Shown: positions 35,095-47,121 of the stretch, one piece after another
How the letters are laid out: each line of letters opens with the position of its first letter
How positions within the stretch are numbered: the first letter of the stretch is position 1
Origin: Dendrobium chrysotoxum
Taxonomy: Eukaryota; Streptophyta; Magnoliopsida; Asparagales; Orchidaceae
Assembly: GCA_019925795.1 (NCBI GenBank)
Contig: CM034307.1
Span: forward strand, 60,450,864-60,514,863
Length of the DNA: 64,000 nt
Direction: 5' to 3'
Notes under the pieces: model-generated
The model's input: only the letters and a program-made list of their open reading frames with translations
Databases searched by the model: none
What the model was told of the DNA's origin: nothing
Translations under genes and position numbers: made by a program

Positions 35095-35496
35095 GTCTAC
35101 AGGAGGCGAAACAGGGGGTGTTCCACCCCAGCCTAACCGCCCCCTTGAGGATGTGTCCGCAAGCCAAATTAAGGTGAGATTTAGGAGGGAAATTTCAAAT
35201 AAAGGGGGTTGTTTGGTAATTATGGGGAATTAATGTTTGTTTAAGAGGGAATTAATTCTAGAGTTTATTTTTCATCTCTTGTTTTGGCTGAAATTTGAGT
35301 TTTTGCTTAGGGCGTTTGGGCTTTAGCCACCGGTCAAAAATTTGGGAGAGTCGGATCCTCCTCTCCAATTGAGGAACCTATTGTATCTTGCTTTTCTTCG
35401 CATCATCTTACAATAAAAAAAGTGTTGTGGGTGTTCTTCTTCTCAATTTTCTCTTAATCATCCGTTGTTCTTTGTGAAAAGAGCCACTATTTCCCA
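35058..35496 (+). repeat. Chromovirus 3' LTR
   Basis: Begins TGTTAGACCGGACC and ends near CTATTTCCCA. It has lost the long G tract of the 5' copy. Shares TTTCATCTCTTGTTTTGGCT and the GTATCTTGCTTTTCTTCGCA block. Confidence 0.88.
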
Positions 35497-35864
35497 TAAT
35501 TTTTGCTTGTAAATTTCCTTCAATTTTCATTCCATCCCGCTTCCTCTTTTATATCCATTTTATTAATTTGCACCAAAACAAACATATCCTAAATGATGCC
35601 AGGTCACTTGATCCAGCTGATTTTTCTTTTTACAATGAATTTACACGGGCTACTATAAAATTGAGAACAGGATGTATATCATGCAAAAAGCTAAAATAAA
35701 ATTTGATGAACCAGCATGCCTGCCTGTATATATCAATGGTTACGTAAAGACTTTTAAAGAAATTAGAATCAACTAGCTAATGATTTTTTTAAACAATATA
35801 ATTACAGTTAATAGCAACCTAGCAACCAAAAATGGAATGTGATAAATATTGAGCTTTGGCGTAC

Positions 35865-36017
35865 CTCTTCATTAAAATTATCAGAAGTAATTGGTGTTTG
35901 AGCGGAATTTTCCAGCTCAGCAGCCTTTCTTTTAGCAAGAGCCACAACACTCTCGGGGAAGTTAGCAAATTCAGCAACATGGATGCCAAAGCTTTGATCA
36001 CAAGCACCAGGTTCTAC
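35865..36017 (-). CDS. MSH2: MSH2 exon: end of ATPase domain
   Basis: 51 codons: VEPGACDQSFGIHVAEFANF, PESVVALAKRKAAELE, then a variable tail ending NFNEE. Acceptor TTTGCAG, donor GAG|GTACGC. Followed by a 14.2 kb intron. Intact. Confidence 0.97.
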
Positions 36018-36340
36018 CTGCAAATGAAAATAACTAATGCATACAAACCAATCATGACCAAAGGAAGACGAGAAGACAAAGGAACCACAGTGTGCATAGG
36101 CTAACGAGATTTATATGAGGCATTCAATACTCAAGGAAGTTTGCAACTGAATCGCATAAGGATCATGAACCTTAGGGGAACTGGGACGTCATTTAAAATT
36201 AGAGAAGGCTACAAAGCTTTATTTGATTAATACTCATTCAAGCATCATACTCACGTATTAACAAATCCAAAGGCATTAATTAACAAAGAGAAACCATAGA
36301 GCACTCAGTCATTTTCATCTCACTTGAGTTTGACATGTAC

Positions 36341-36540
36341 CTTATAAAGCATAGTTAATTTACGACTTGACGGATCTATGTGTGCCCCAACATGATAATT
36401 TGCCACCCCAACGGCTGCCATACCACTTGAATCATCAAATGTTCCTTGGGACAATGCAGTCAGTTCGTGGAAGTGAGTAGCAAACAAGGTTGGAGCTCTA
36501 GTAACCTGCACAAGGTACTCACATATAGCCCATGCTAAAC
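36341..36540 (-). CDS. MSH2: MSH2 exon: FATHFHEL segment
   Basis: Begins by completing the Gly codon (TTTAG|GT) and reads LAWAICEYLVQVTRAPTLFA, THFHELTALS, GVANYHVGAHID and KLTMLYK. The His switch residues of the ATPase are present. Donor AAG|GTACAT. Intact. Confidence 0.97.
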
Positions 36541-36566
36541 CTAAAGTAGAAAAAAGTATACAGTCA

Positions 36567-37240
36567 ACAATCAAATAATTTTAGTATCCAATCATCATGA
36601 ACAAAAACTACCTTCAATAATGCCCACAATACATGAGCATGTACAATATTGATTATAAGGCAGCATATTTCGAATTAAAAATAAATTTCAGAAATGCGCA
36701 TAAGTAGCCCACAATCAAATAGTTTAAGCAAGCAATCATCATTAACACAAACTAACTTTAATAATGCCCACAATTCATGAACAAGTATAATATTGATTTT
36801 AAGGAAGCATATTTAGAATGAAAATAAATTCCAGAAATGCCCATAAGTAGCATAGATTAAGCATGAAGGCAAAAGAGGCCGTAAGCCAAAAATCAAAGCA
36901 ACAAAACTTATACAGCCAAACAAGAACAAGTATGTTCACAAACAGTGATAAACAACAAGAAAAGATGATCCAAATAACAAGGCTATGCGCATGACAAACA
37001 AGAAATTGATCAAGATAAAGTTGATAATTAAATTCCAGCAATGGCCATAAATAACATAAGATTTAGCATGATAAACACAAACGAGGCTATATACCAAAAA
37101 TCTACGTAACAGAACTTGTACAGCCAAAACAAGATCAATTATGTCCACAAACCCTGACAAAAGGAAAAGAAAATCCAAATCAAAAGGCTACGGGATTGTT
37201 AAACAAGACATTTATCATGAGAAGGCTGGACAAGAGCTAG
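36567..37240. repeat. Nested direct repeats in an MSH2 intron
   Basis: Two copies of about 145 bases (36567-36707 and 36711-36851) share TAATGCCCACAAT, TATAATATTGATT and CCCATAAGTAGC-like blocks. A second pair with a period of about 210 bases (about 36826-37030 and 37031-37240) shares CCAAAAATC.A.G.AACA.AACTT and ACAGCCAAA.CAAGA. The pairs overlap, so the intron expanded by successive tandem duplications. No coding potential. Confidence 0.65.
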
Positions 37241-37855
37241 TTTCAAATGAGATAATACTATAAGCTAACAGCAAAAAATAACTAATGCCGTCAGAAGTTC
37301 ACATAAATTTTAAAATCATTAATATGGGTAACCACAAGTTCATCTGCATCTTTTGCTAGACAGTATGAAACTATGAATATAATGGAGAGGGGGATTGAAA
37401 TAGGGCCAAATACAGAAATAGTAATTTTCAACCCAAAAAATTTATCCCATGGAGAGGGCAACCCATTTGATATTTCTACAACTAATTAATATGTGGGACT
37501 AAACAGAGGCTCTCGTACCACAACAACTTCACTTATACGAAAGCCTGTGAAGTATGAATATCAACATGAGACACAGTACAATGACATAATTGTTAAAAAC
37601 TAGGACACGATATGTCCTGGGCACAATATTCTCATTTATAAATTATTAAGATAAAATATGTAATTTAAACAAATACTATTATTTTATATTTAAAGTATTT
37701 CTTATTCTCTTTCTAAAAATAAAAATACATATGATTATCCAAATATCTTCTTTAATTGAGTGAAAAGAAAATATAAAATAAAAAATAAAATGAAAACAAA
37801 ACAAAGTAAAGACATTATATTAGTAAGTCTGTCAAAAAAATTCTTTCAAACGCAC

Positions 37856-37982
37856 CAAATCCATCATAAGTAGATGTGCCACGGCCCAACTCATCAATTA
37901 TTATGAGTGACTTCTCTGTTGCGCCTTTCAAGATAGAGGCAGTTTCAAGCATTTCTTGCATAAAGGTTGAAACACCACGAAG
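37856..37982 (-). CDS. MSH2: MSH2 exon: MutS signature and Walker B
   Basis: Encodes LRGVSTFMQEMLETASIL then SLIIIDELGRGTSTYDGF. IIIDE is Walker B and DELGRGTSTYDG the family signature. Ends in phase 1 at TTTG|GTGCGT. Intact. Confidence 0.97.
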
Positions 37983-38554
37983 CTGCAAAACCAAAAGAGA
38001 AATAGTCCATAATAATCTAGAAGATAGAAATCAGAAACATATTGTTTTGCTAGCGTATGGATAACCTTGATTGAGCATAAATCGGTTAAAAAATGCATGA
38101 AAACATAGAAAAGGAAACAAAAAAGAAAGTCCAATAATAAAGAGCATTTTGTTACTTCAGTTTACCAATAAAAAGCTAGATTATGTAAGAATCCAGGGCA
38201 TTAGACCCTCTCAGCATCACCCCCCACCCCAAACAAATAAAGCTTTCTCTGAATTTTCTATGCATAGCTAGCCTCTAATCCATTTACTGTTACATTTCTC
38301 TATTTAAAAAAAAATGAAAGAAAAAAAAATCATGGCAAAACATATTTCTAGGGTAAAGCATTCTCATTAGCCATTGATTTCCAAACTAAGCTTCAATTTC
38401 AGCCTCTCATAACTAGAAGATTTTCTGCAATTTGTTTTCTTATATCCCTCAACCTTGACCTTTTGTTCCTTATATGGATTTTTCGAGTAGAACCTTTTTC
38501 ATACATTAATTTTTGCGGTGAATGTTTCATTTTCCTCGAACTCAAATCTTCCTA

Positions 38555-39762
38555 TGTGAACCCCCTCAAGAAAATAAAGCTAAACTATTAAACATTGGGG
38601 TGTCTTTTGGTGTAATGCTTGGATTTTCATTAAAAACTTCAAAGTTAAGCGTGCTTGTATAGGAGCACTCCTAGGAAGTTACACCAAGAAAACAAAACAA
38701 CGAGGCCATTAGGCCAAAAAGGACAATATCTTGATGGTTAAAAATTTGAGATGTTACAAATAGTATCAGAGCAATACACAACCGAAAGATGAGAATTCTA
38801 CCTTTAGATTCCAATCTACCTGGTAGATGATTCTAGCTAAGGAAACATACGAGGATGTCAATTATCTAAGTGGGGGAGATTATGAATCCCTTTAAGAAAA
38901 TAAAGTTAAACTCTTAAACATCAAGACGCCTTTTGGTGTAATTGTTACAATTTCAGTAAAAAACTCCAAAGTTAAGCATGCTCGTACAAGAACAGTCTCA
39001 GAATGAGTGACCTCCTGAAAAGTTATACCAAAGGGACAAAACCATGAGGCCATAAGGCCAAAGCAGAAAATATCTCGAGGGTTGAGAGTTTGGGTAGTTA
39101 CAAATGGTCTCAAAGATACACCAGCTGGAATATGGATACTAAGTGCTCCTATCTGCCTGGTGGATGCTTCTTGGTAAAAGAAATTGACAATAACGTCGGT
39201 TATTTAAGTAGGGGAGATTGTGAAACCCCTTGAGAAAAAAAAACTCTTAAACATTGAGGCACCTTATGGTGTAACAGTTGGAATTTCATTAAAAACTCTA
39301 AAGTTAAGCGTGCTCCTAGGATGTGTGACCTTCTAGGAAGTTACACCAAGAAAACAAGATTGTGAGACCATTAGGCCAAAATGAACAATATCTCGATAGT
39401 TGAGAATTTGGGCTATTATAAATGGTATCAAAGAAATACACCATCATAAGATAGGAATTTGACCTTTAGATTCTTATTTGTCTGGTGGATGGTTATGGCT
39501 AAGGAAATTGATGAAGACGTCAATTATCTAAGTGGGAGAGATTGTGAATCCCCTTAAAAAATAAAGTTATACTCTTAAACAACGAGGCACATTTTGGTGT
39601 AATTGTTAGAATTTCAATAGAAACTCTAAAGTTGAGCATGCTCATGCAAGAGCACTTCTAGGATGGGTGACCTCCTAGAAAATCACACCAAGAAGAAAAA
39701 ATCGTGAGGCCATTAGACAAAAGCAAGCGATATCTTGATAATTGAGAGTTTGGGCTATTACA
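38555..39762. mobile_element. Tandem TRIM-like retroelement array (4 LTRs, 3 internal regions)
   Basis: Four direct repeats of 200-220 bases (38555-38758, 38881-39102, 39219-39420, 39543-39762) each begin TGTGAA.CCCC (the second TATGAATCCC) and end near GGGCTATTACA. They alternate with three internal parts of 116-122 bases. Each internal part starts with a TGGTATCAGAGC-like primer-binding site (38761, 39105, 39423; one or more mismatches) and ends with a purine tract of AGTGGGGGAGATT type. This is the layout of terminal-repeat retrotransposons in miniature, which carry no genes and depend on others. The direction of LTR, PBS and PPT is plus. It lies in the 8.3 kb MSH2 intron. Confidence 0.82.
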
Positions 39763-40340
39763 ACAATCCCTAACTTTTCACGTAGAGGTCAATCCAAATC
39801 TAATTATTAGAAAACGTTGTGATCTCCAAAGTAAAACTAACCTAGAATGCCTTTCTATGAGATAAGCTAGGGGGAAGCCTTGTATGGGCCTTGGCCTAGT
39901 TATTCCTACCTAAGCTCTCCACCATGAGATCATGAGTTTTGTTATTAGTCCGTACATTATTGTTCCCTTCTTGGAACAAAAACAAGTTTGTATTCTCTTA
40001 TATAAAAAATTTCACCACTTTAGAATCTCTTTATAAGATCTATAGCTAACAATGTCGCGATACTTGAGAGCTTAGGTTGTTATCGTAGAGTCTAACTTTT
40101 CAAATGGAGGTCAATCAAGTCTAATCATTAGAATAAATTGTGCTCTCTGTTCGCTCAAGAAAAATGGCATGTCAGCATGAATCCCGCTTTACAGACATAG
40201 GATTCCATTCCTCTTAAGTCAGATTATAGTTAATCAGATTTCCCCTGAGGGTAGTATCAAGGTTTAGTTGGATCTGGGTCCTTACTTTCCATGAGCGCAA
40301 GCACTTATAGTTAATTACCCCTCTTAACACGTAAGAGAGA
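39763..40340. other. Intron DNA after the TRIM array, nothing recognised
   Basis: Some phrases (AGGTCAATC.AA.TCTAAT.ATTAGAA) occur twice (about 39790 and 40105), suggesting another duplication, but no element ends or coding frame can be supported. Confidence 0.35.
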
Positions 40341-40359
40341 ACTCTCGATTGAAAGTGAC

Positions 40360-41250
40360 CCGAAAATTTGAATTTGAGTTAGGTCTTACGACTTCCATTG
40401 GAAGTTGTCCGAATAATAGGTCTTACAACTTTCTTTGGAAGATATCTGACTATTTTGATAGGTCTTACATCTTCTGAATTTAGAAGGAGCCTGAAAGTGA
40501 GTCTTATAACCTAGTCTTATAAGCTAGCAACCCGTTTGTTTAAATTTGGTTGACAGGTCTTATGACTCCTTTAGAAGTTACCTGTTGGTGGATCTAACAA
40601 CCTAACTCTATAGCAAGGCTGCCCGTTAGTTTAGTTTAGATTTTTTAGGGTTGTTGCACTTCATTTAGAAATTTTCCTAACATATAAGTCTTATGACTTC
40701 ACCTATAAGTTGTTCATTGGTGGGTCTTACAACCAAGCCCTATAGACTAAGTGCTCATTTATTTGGTTTGGATAGTCTTACAACTTCCCTTAGAAGTTGC
40801 CTGTAGTTTTTGTTTGAGTTTTAGAGTTGTACTTCACTTAAAAGTTTTGCTAACGTGTGGGTCTTACTGCTTCACTTAGAAATGGCTCATAGGTGGGTCT
40901 TACAACCTAGCCCTATAGGCTAAGCTGCCCTTTTGTTTTGGTTGAGGGTTTGATGTTTTGTTTAGAAGTTCCATAAAAAATAAGTCTTATACTTCCATTG
41001 AAACTTGTCTGTATGTGGGTCTTACAAGCTAGCTCCATAGCAAGGCTGCCCAGTTGTTTGGGTGGATAGGTCTTACGACTCCGTTTAAAAGTTCCCTATA
41101 GATGGGTCTTATAACCGAGCTCTATAGCAAGACTGCCCGGTTGTTTAAATAAGTTTTACGACTTCTTTTAAAAGTTGCATGTAGGTTTGTAGGACTTACT
41201 ACTTCCCCTTTGAAGTAGCCTGATTATTTTAATTTAGGGTAGATTAGACA
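40360..41250. repeat. Diverged tandem repeats with GGTCTTACAACC core
   Basis: The words GGTCTTACRACTTC and TTAGAAGTTGCC alternate with GGGTCTTACAACCTAGCCCT and ATAGCAAGGCTGCCCG-like words. Composite units of about 90-170 bases recur at least five times (cores near 40588, 40729, 40898, 41018, 41105). The following T-rich part (41270-41560) repeats TACCCTGCTTTTCTTT. It resembles the inner part of a long LTR, but no ends were found. Confidence 0.6.
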
Positions 41251-41920
41251 ACAAGTATTTTAGTTTGTAGTTTGTTTATTAGCTTGACACTAGACCTTAG
41301 TTTTCAGTTATTTATTAGTAGCTCTAGCTTGACACTAATGTTTTTGCTACAGTACCCTGCTTTTTCGTTCACTACCTGCTTTTCTTTTAGTACCCTGCTT
41401 TCCTTTCAGTACCCGCTCTTCTTTTCTTTCAATACCTTGTTTTTCTTTATTTCAGCAGTTAACTTAGCATTTGTTCTTTTCTTACTTTAGTAGTTGTTTC
41501 AATATCCTGCCTTTTCTTTGTTTCAACAGTTTGTATTTAGCACTGATCAATTTTGTTTCTTACTTGCAGGTATTTGGAGCTTTGTACCTGCAAGAGCTTT
41601 GTTTGGAGCATTGAAGAGCTTGCACAGGGAGTTTGGAGTTTGTTAGAGTTTTGAAGAGTTTTTGTTTGGTGTTTTAGTTGGTGTGAGTTGTACTTAGGTT
41701 TCTTAGTGATTTAGTGAGAACATTATTTTCTCTCTTTTTTTATCAAAAATACACATTTTCACCAAAGTGGCTTTCTCCACAGTAAATAAGTTTAAATTAA
41801 GTTTAAAATTTAATTAATTGTTTTAATAAATTAAAAGGAATTTCAATTTTCAATAATTAATTGATCAATTTAATTTTGAATTTAATTAACCAATTAATTA
41901 TCATTTAAAGCATTGCAGGT

Positions 41921-44900
41921 TTCACTACCATCTTATAGAATTTTCCCTTAAGTTTGAGAGGGACTTTCCCAATCACATAATAAGCCTGATGCATTCCTCC
42001 ACTTCAACCATCCAACTTAAATTCTACTAGTAATATCCCTATCTATTTCACCATCACTTTGAACAATAGAACCAAGATATCTAAAACGTGTGCTCTTATT
42101 AATGACTTGATCACTCAAAGTACAATCCCTCCACTAGATCTATTATTACTAAAATTACACTCAATATATTCAGCTTTAGATCTACACAAACGAAAGCCTA
42201 TAGACTCTAAGGTTGACCTCCATAATTCAAGTTTACCTTCAACTCCCCCTCTAGTCTTATCAACAAGAAGAATATCATCACCAAAAAACATACACTAGGG
42301 TACAACCTATTGCAAATGTACACCCATGACTAAAGCAAAAAGATATGGGCTTAAGGCTGATCCTTGATGTAATCCAACTGAAATAGGAAAATACTTGGTC
42401 AAACCACCTTGTGTTCGAACACAAGTAATAGTTGCTCCATACATATCCTTAATTACTTGAAAATAAGCATTATTAACCCCTTTCTTATGTAGAACTCTCC
42501 ATAACACTCCTCTTGGAACTTTATCATAATCTTTCTCTAAATCAATAAATCATATGTAGATCCTCCTTCTTCTCTCGATGCTTCTCCATCAAACCTCTCA
42601 ATAAATGTATAGCTTCCATAGTAGACCTACTTGGCATGAATCCAAATTGATTTTGAGAAACATTAGTGTCACGCCGCAACCTATGCTCCATAACTCTCTC
42701 CCATAGTGTTAAAGTATGACACTAATTTAATTCTTCTATAATTCGCACAATTTTATGCATCACCTTTGTTCTTAAAAATAGGAATCAACACATTCATTCT
42801 CCACTCATCTGGCACTTTTTTAGTCTTCAAAATAATATTAAAAAGTTTAGTAAGCCAAGAAATTCCTTCTTCTCCTAAGCATTTCCACACCTCTATTGGA
42901 ATATCATCATGTCCAACAGCTTTTCCACACTTCATTTTCTATAAAGACTCTTTAACTTCGATTTTACTAATACGCCAATAAAAATAAAAATCTTTATTTT
43001 CATTTAGGATGCTAAGATCACTAAAGTCAATTGCATTCTCATAATCTTCATTAAAAAGTTTAACAAAATATTTCATCCACCTTTGTTGAATAACATTTTC
43101 TAATAAAAGCACTTTTTGATTTTCATCCTTAATACACTTCACTTGAACTAAATCCTTACTACTCCAATCTCTTTGGTTAGCTAACTTATACATATATCTT
43201 TCACCCTCCTTAATATTTAATACAACAACATCAAGCTATTATCCCACTTTGTGGGGTCGGCTACATGAATCATTTTTCTCCGATTAAGAGCCAAATTCTC
43301 ATTTAGCTCTAATAAAGAAAGGTCATTTCTAATATTTTCTAACCAAGTCTTTTTAGGTATATCTCTATCTTTCTTAACATAGGTTAAATCTAATACATCT
43401 ACTCTCCTAACCGAGTCATCAGAAGGCCACCATTTTATATGACAAAACCATCTAAGGCGACTCTCTCTAATCTTATCTACCACTGGAGCTACTCCAACCT
43501 TTTCACATATCTGGCCATTTCTTATCCTATTTCTAAGAGTAAAGCCACTTATCCACCTGAGCATCCTCATCTCTGGAACACTTAACTTAATATTATGCTT
43601 CTCTTTTAATGGCCAACATTTTGCGCCATAAAGCATTGCAAGTCTAACCACCATCTTATAGAATTTTCCCTTAAGTTTGAGTGGTACTTTTCTATCACAC
43701 AAGCCTGATGCAATCCTCCGCTTCATCCATCCAATTTGAATTCTACTAATAATATCCCCATCTATTTCACCATCACTCTGAACAATAGACCCAAGATATT
43801 TAAAATGTGAACTCTTATTAATGACTTGATCACTCAAAGTTACAAACCCCCCACTATAACTATTACTACTAAAATTACACCCCATGTATTCGGATTTAGA
43901 TCTACTCAAACGAAAACCTTTAGACTCTAAGGTTGACCTCCATAATTCAAGTTTATCTTCAACTCCCTCTTTAGTCTTATCAACAAGAAGAACATCGTCA
44001 GCAAAAAGCACACAAAAGGGAACATCCTCTTGCAAATCTCTAGTAAGAACATCCATGAATAAAGCAAAAAGATATGGGCTTAAGGCTAATCCTTGATGTA
44101 ATCCAACTGAAATTGAAAAATACTTGGTCAAACCATCTTGTGTTTAAACACAAGTAATAGCTCCAGCATACATATCCCTAATGACTTGAATATAAGCATT
44201 ATTAATCCCTTTCTTTTTTAGAACTCTCCATAGCACTTCTCTTGGAACTTTATCATATGCTTTCTCTAGATCAATAAATATCATATGAAGATCTTCCTTT
44301 TTCTCTCTATACTTCTCCATCAAACCTCCTTAGTATCTAATCTATTATACAAATCATTAAAAGCTAAAATATTTGCATCGCTTATTGCTTTCTCAGACTC
44401 CTTACGGGCCTCTTTATATATTTCTCAATTATTAAAAAATTTACATTTAAACCAATTTTTATAACAAATCTTTTTATTTTTTATCTTTTCTTGAATATTT
44501 TGATTCCACCACCAACTATTTTTACTATTATCAGCTTTTCCATTTGATAATCCAAGCACATCTTTTGCAACATTCTTAACATTACTATCTAATTTTTCTC
44601 ACATAACATTAGCTTCCTCATGCACAAACAAAATCTTAAAATCTAATATCTTACTCTCAAAAATATTTTTGTTAATATTCTTTAAATGCCCCCATCTAAT
44701 CTTAGAACAATGTTTTAGTTTATTTGTTATTTTTTGCCCATTCATCTTAAAGTCTAAAACTAATAAGCGATGTTGAGTACATAAATTTTCACTTGGGATA
44801 ACTTCACAATTTTTGTAATCTAAATGATATATTTTTCTTATAAGATAATAATCAATCTAAGTTTTATAATATCCATTCTTATAAGTGATGAGATGCTCAT

Positions 44901-45720
44901 CTCTTTTATTAAATAAGGTATTAACAATTACAAAATTATAAATTAAAAAAAAATTAATATAGTCTTACCACCTTCATTAGTCACTCCAAAGCCATAACCA
45001 CCATGAATGCTTTTAAAATCATCTACCTCTCTATCAACATGTCCATTTAAATCTCCTCCAATAAAAACTCTTTCTTCGAGAGATATCATTCGTATTAATT
45101 TTATTCTAGGTCATTCCAAAATTTTAATTTTGAACACATATTCAAACTTACTTGAGGAGCATAAGCGCTTATTATATTAATAATCTTAGCATCAACAATA
45201 ATCTTTAAAGTTATAATTCTATCTTCAATTCTATTAATTTTTACATTATCCTTCAAACTCTTATATATAATCACACACACCATTTCAAATATAACTCCTA
45301 CCAAAATACCATACTTTAAATTTTAAACTATCAATCTCCTTAGCCTTCTCTCCAACCCATTTAGTTTCTTAAATGCAAATAATATTTATCTTCCTCTGGA
45401 TCATAATATCTATTAATTCAATTAATTTGTCTATAAGGGAACATATATTCTAAGTTCTTATCCTAATTTTAGTTTCATGAACTAGTTTCTTTACCCACAT
45501 CCGTCAATGATATGGGAACCCTTGCCTATTTAACACTGCATCCGAGCGCCGGTGCAGCGGCCCTTACTCACTTGTCGTTGTATTCAGGCCATACAACGCG
45601 TCACTTCTAGGGAACTCCCTAGCATTAACACAATGTATTAAAGGATTCATGTCATGATTATTCGATAAGTTTTACGCTGGCTGCCGACTTCCTAACGCAA
45701 CCCTCCACTTTTCTCATCCA
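41921..45720 (-). mobile_element. RTE-type LINE (copy A), interrupted by a second RTE
   Basis: Copy A occupies 44325-45720 and 41921-43212 on the minus strand. Its upstream part encodes an apurinic-type endonuclease (IICIQETKWVGEKA near 45370, IISAYAPQV near 45160, a GDLNGHVDREVDDF-like block near 45040). The later part is a reverse transcriptase (KCGKAVGHDDIPIEVWKCLG near 42930, LHQGSALSPYLFA near 42340). It is 3' truncated: the tail is missing. Frames are broken throughout. The RT motifs and YAPQV endonuclease block match plant RTE-like LINEs. It lies in the 8.3 kb MSH2 intron, same strand as the gene. Confidence 0.85.
43213..44324 (-). mobile_element. 5'-truncated RTE LINE (copy B) inside copy A
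   Basis: Flanked by the perfect 8-base duplication CCTCCTTA (43205-43212 and 44325-44332). Removing copy B joins the two parts of copy A in frame (LDTKEGERYMYKLA). It keeps the RTE 3' end, including the plus-strand CAACAACATCAAGC tail. One long frame (43217-44131) carries LHQGLALSPYLFALFMDVL, the catalytic VLFADDVLL, MKRRIASGLCDRKVPLKLKG and RLRWFCHIKWWP, typical of plant RTE RT and C-terminus. It stops near 44145. It is the least damaged LINE in the window but lacks the endonuclease. Confidence 0.9.
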
Positions 45721-46327
45721 GGACTTAGGACCTAAATAAGAGAAGTCACTGACATACATTTTTATTGGTTGGTGCTAATTGTTTTATTTTAAAGTAGATG
45801 GGACATATATCTATTTCTCCTTAGAATTATTAAGATATATTTCAATTTTAGAGCTTACAATAGGTAACCCCCAATGTACCAACTTTATGGTGGAACAATT
45901 TTCTCAACCCATTCAAGAGACTAGCATTTACAACCAATATTTGAATATAAAGCAAATAGTGTAAAAAAAAAATTCTAAATGGTCGTCCTACATTACTAAT
46001 GATATGCTAGCTCAAATACGAACGCTCATACTTGAATATGCCCTCCTTGAAGGGTCAACCCCCCCTCACATAAAAATATACAGAACAGCAATGCTCGCTA
46101 GAAAAGCTAGCATAGTTTCATAAACTTAGGGACGAAAATTATATCAAAGCACAAGCCCATGGCCAAATGTAAATGTAACGATCAGTTGCAATTAACCAGA
46201 TTCAGATATTATAGTTGTTATATCGAAGGGAGGGAGTTGAATAATTGTCTTTCTTCACTGGTAAAAACAATCACATGGCATAAAGTACACAAGACACAAA
46301 CCAATATCCTAGGTCAAAAAAACTTAC
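45721..46327. other. Intron DNA, nothing recognised
   Basis: No coding frame or element was recognised between the RTE 5' end and the next MSH2 exon. Confidence 0.4.
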
Positions 46328-46438
46328 CTGGCAATCACCAGCACCAACACGAGCAAAGATACAATCACGAAAGCTTACACTTGCCCTATCACATGGAACA
46401 AAGCATCCAATTTGTGCCATCAACACATTCACGCCAAC
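46328..46438 (-). CDS. MSH2: MSH2 exon: ATPase core
   Basis: 37 codons including LMAQIGCFVPCDRAS, RDCIFARVGAGDCQ. Acceptor ATGTTAG, donor CAG|GTAAGT. Followed by the 8.3 kb intron holding the TRIM array and LINEs. Intact. Confidence 0.97.
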
Positions 46439-46799
46439 CTAACATTGAGGATATGCAAGGAAAAAACCATGAAAATACATGAAATCTTGCAGGATACAAA
46501 AAAGGTAATTACAAAGACTTGAGGATCAATTTTATATAAAATCTATAAAATTTATGAATGTGAAAATTTTAAACCTAAGTTTCTCAACCAACTTTTCACA
46601 AAAAAAAAGGAACAGGAATAGCATAGCATATCATTGATTTCAGAAGTCAAGCATAATTTCTAAGGAACTCGTCTAAAGGGACTAGCAAAACCAATGTTAT
46701 ATAAAAAAAGTTTAGAAGTATTATGGGATAAAAGGAGGCAACAAATCTGTGATGCTGAAATTAATCACACCTGTGGAAGCCAAAAAAAGAAAAACAAAC

Positions 46800-46871
46800 C
46801 TGTCGTATAAATGTAGATTTTCCTCCCATATTAGGACCAGTAATAATCTGCAACCAACTCTTACCTCGAAC
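46800..46871 (-). CDS. MSH2: MSH2 exon: Walker A
   Basis: 24 codons reading VRGKSWLQIITGPNMGGKST and FIRQ. GPNMGGKS is the MutS-family Walker A that holds ATP phosphates. Acceptor ATGCAG, donor CAG|GTTTGT. Intact. Confidence 0.97.
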
Positions 46872-46941
46872 CTGCATTGCCATTAAAAAGTTTAAAACAA
46901 CCATCAGTCTTTCTAGAAAAGATAAATCAGAAGTTACTTAC

Positions 46942-47031
46942 AAGATTGCAATCATTAGGTATAAAATTCACACCATCCTGCGCCTCTACACAAGGATGTC
47001 TGCAGCCTTCTAATATGATATCTCCTTCATC
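46942..47031 (-). CDS. MSH2: MSH2 exon: entry to ATPase domain
   Basis: 90 bases in phase 0 encode DEGDIILEGCRHPCVEAQDG then FIPNDCNL, the segment preceding the Walker A loop. Acceptor TTTCTAG, donor CTT|GTAAGT. Intact. Confidence 0.96.
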
Positions 47032-47121
47032 CTAGAAATTGGTGAAGTAAACAATAGTTCTTCCACGTCACAATCAAGCAAACATAACAGATATCTTATT
47101 TATTAAAGTATAAAATCTTAC

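Larger units (their letters stand above)
29482..35496 (+). mobile_element. Ty3/gypsy chromovirus, nearly full length
   Basis: Two LTRs starting TGTTAGACC (29482-29955 and 35058-35496) enclose gag, protease, RT, RNase H, integrase and a C-terminal chromodomain in that order, which defines a plant chromovirus (Tekay/Del-like by layout). The primer-binding site TGGTATCAGAGC, complementary to initiator tRNA-Met, is at 29958-29969. The purine tract GGAAGGGAAG precedes the 3' LTR and is also read as coding sequence. LTRs differ at many sites and contain indels, so insertion is not recent. It runs opposite to MSH2 within its last intron. No clear target duplication. The leader is duplicated (separate entry). 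Confidence 0.92.
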
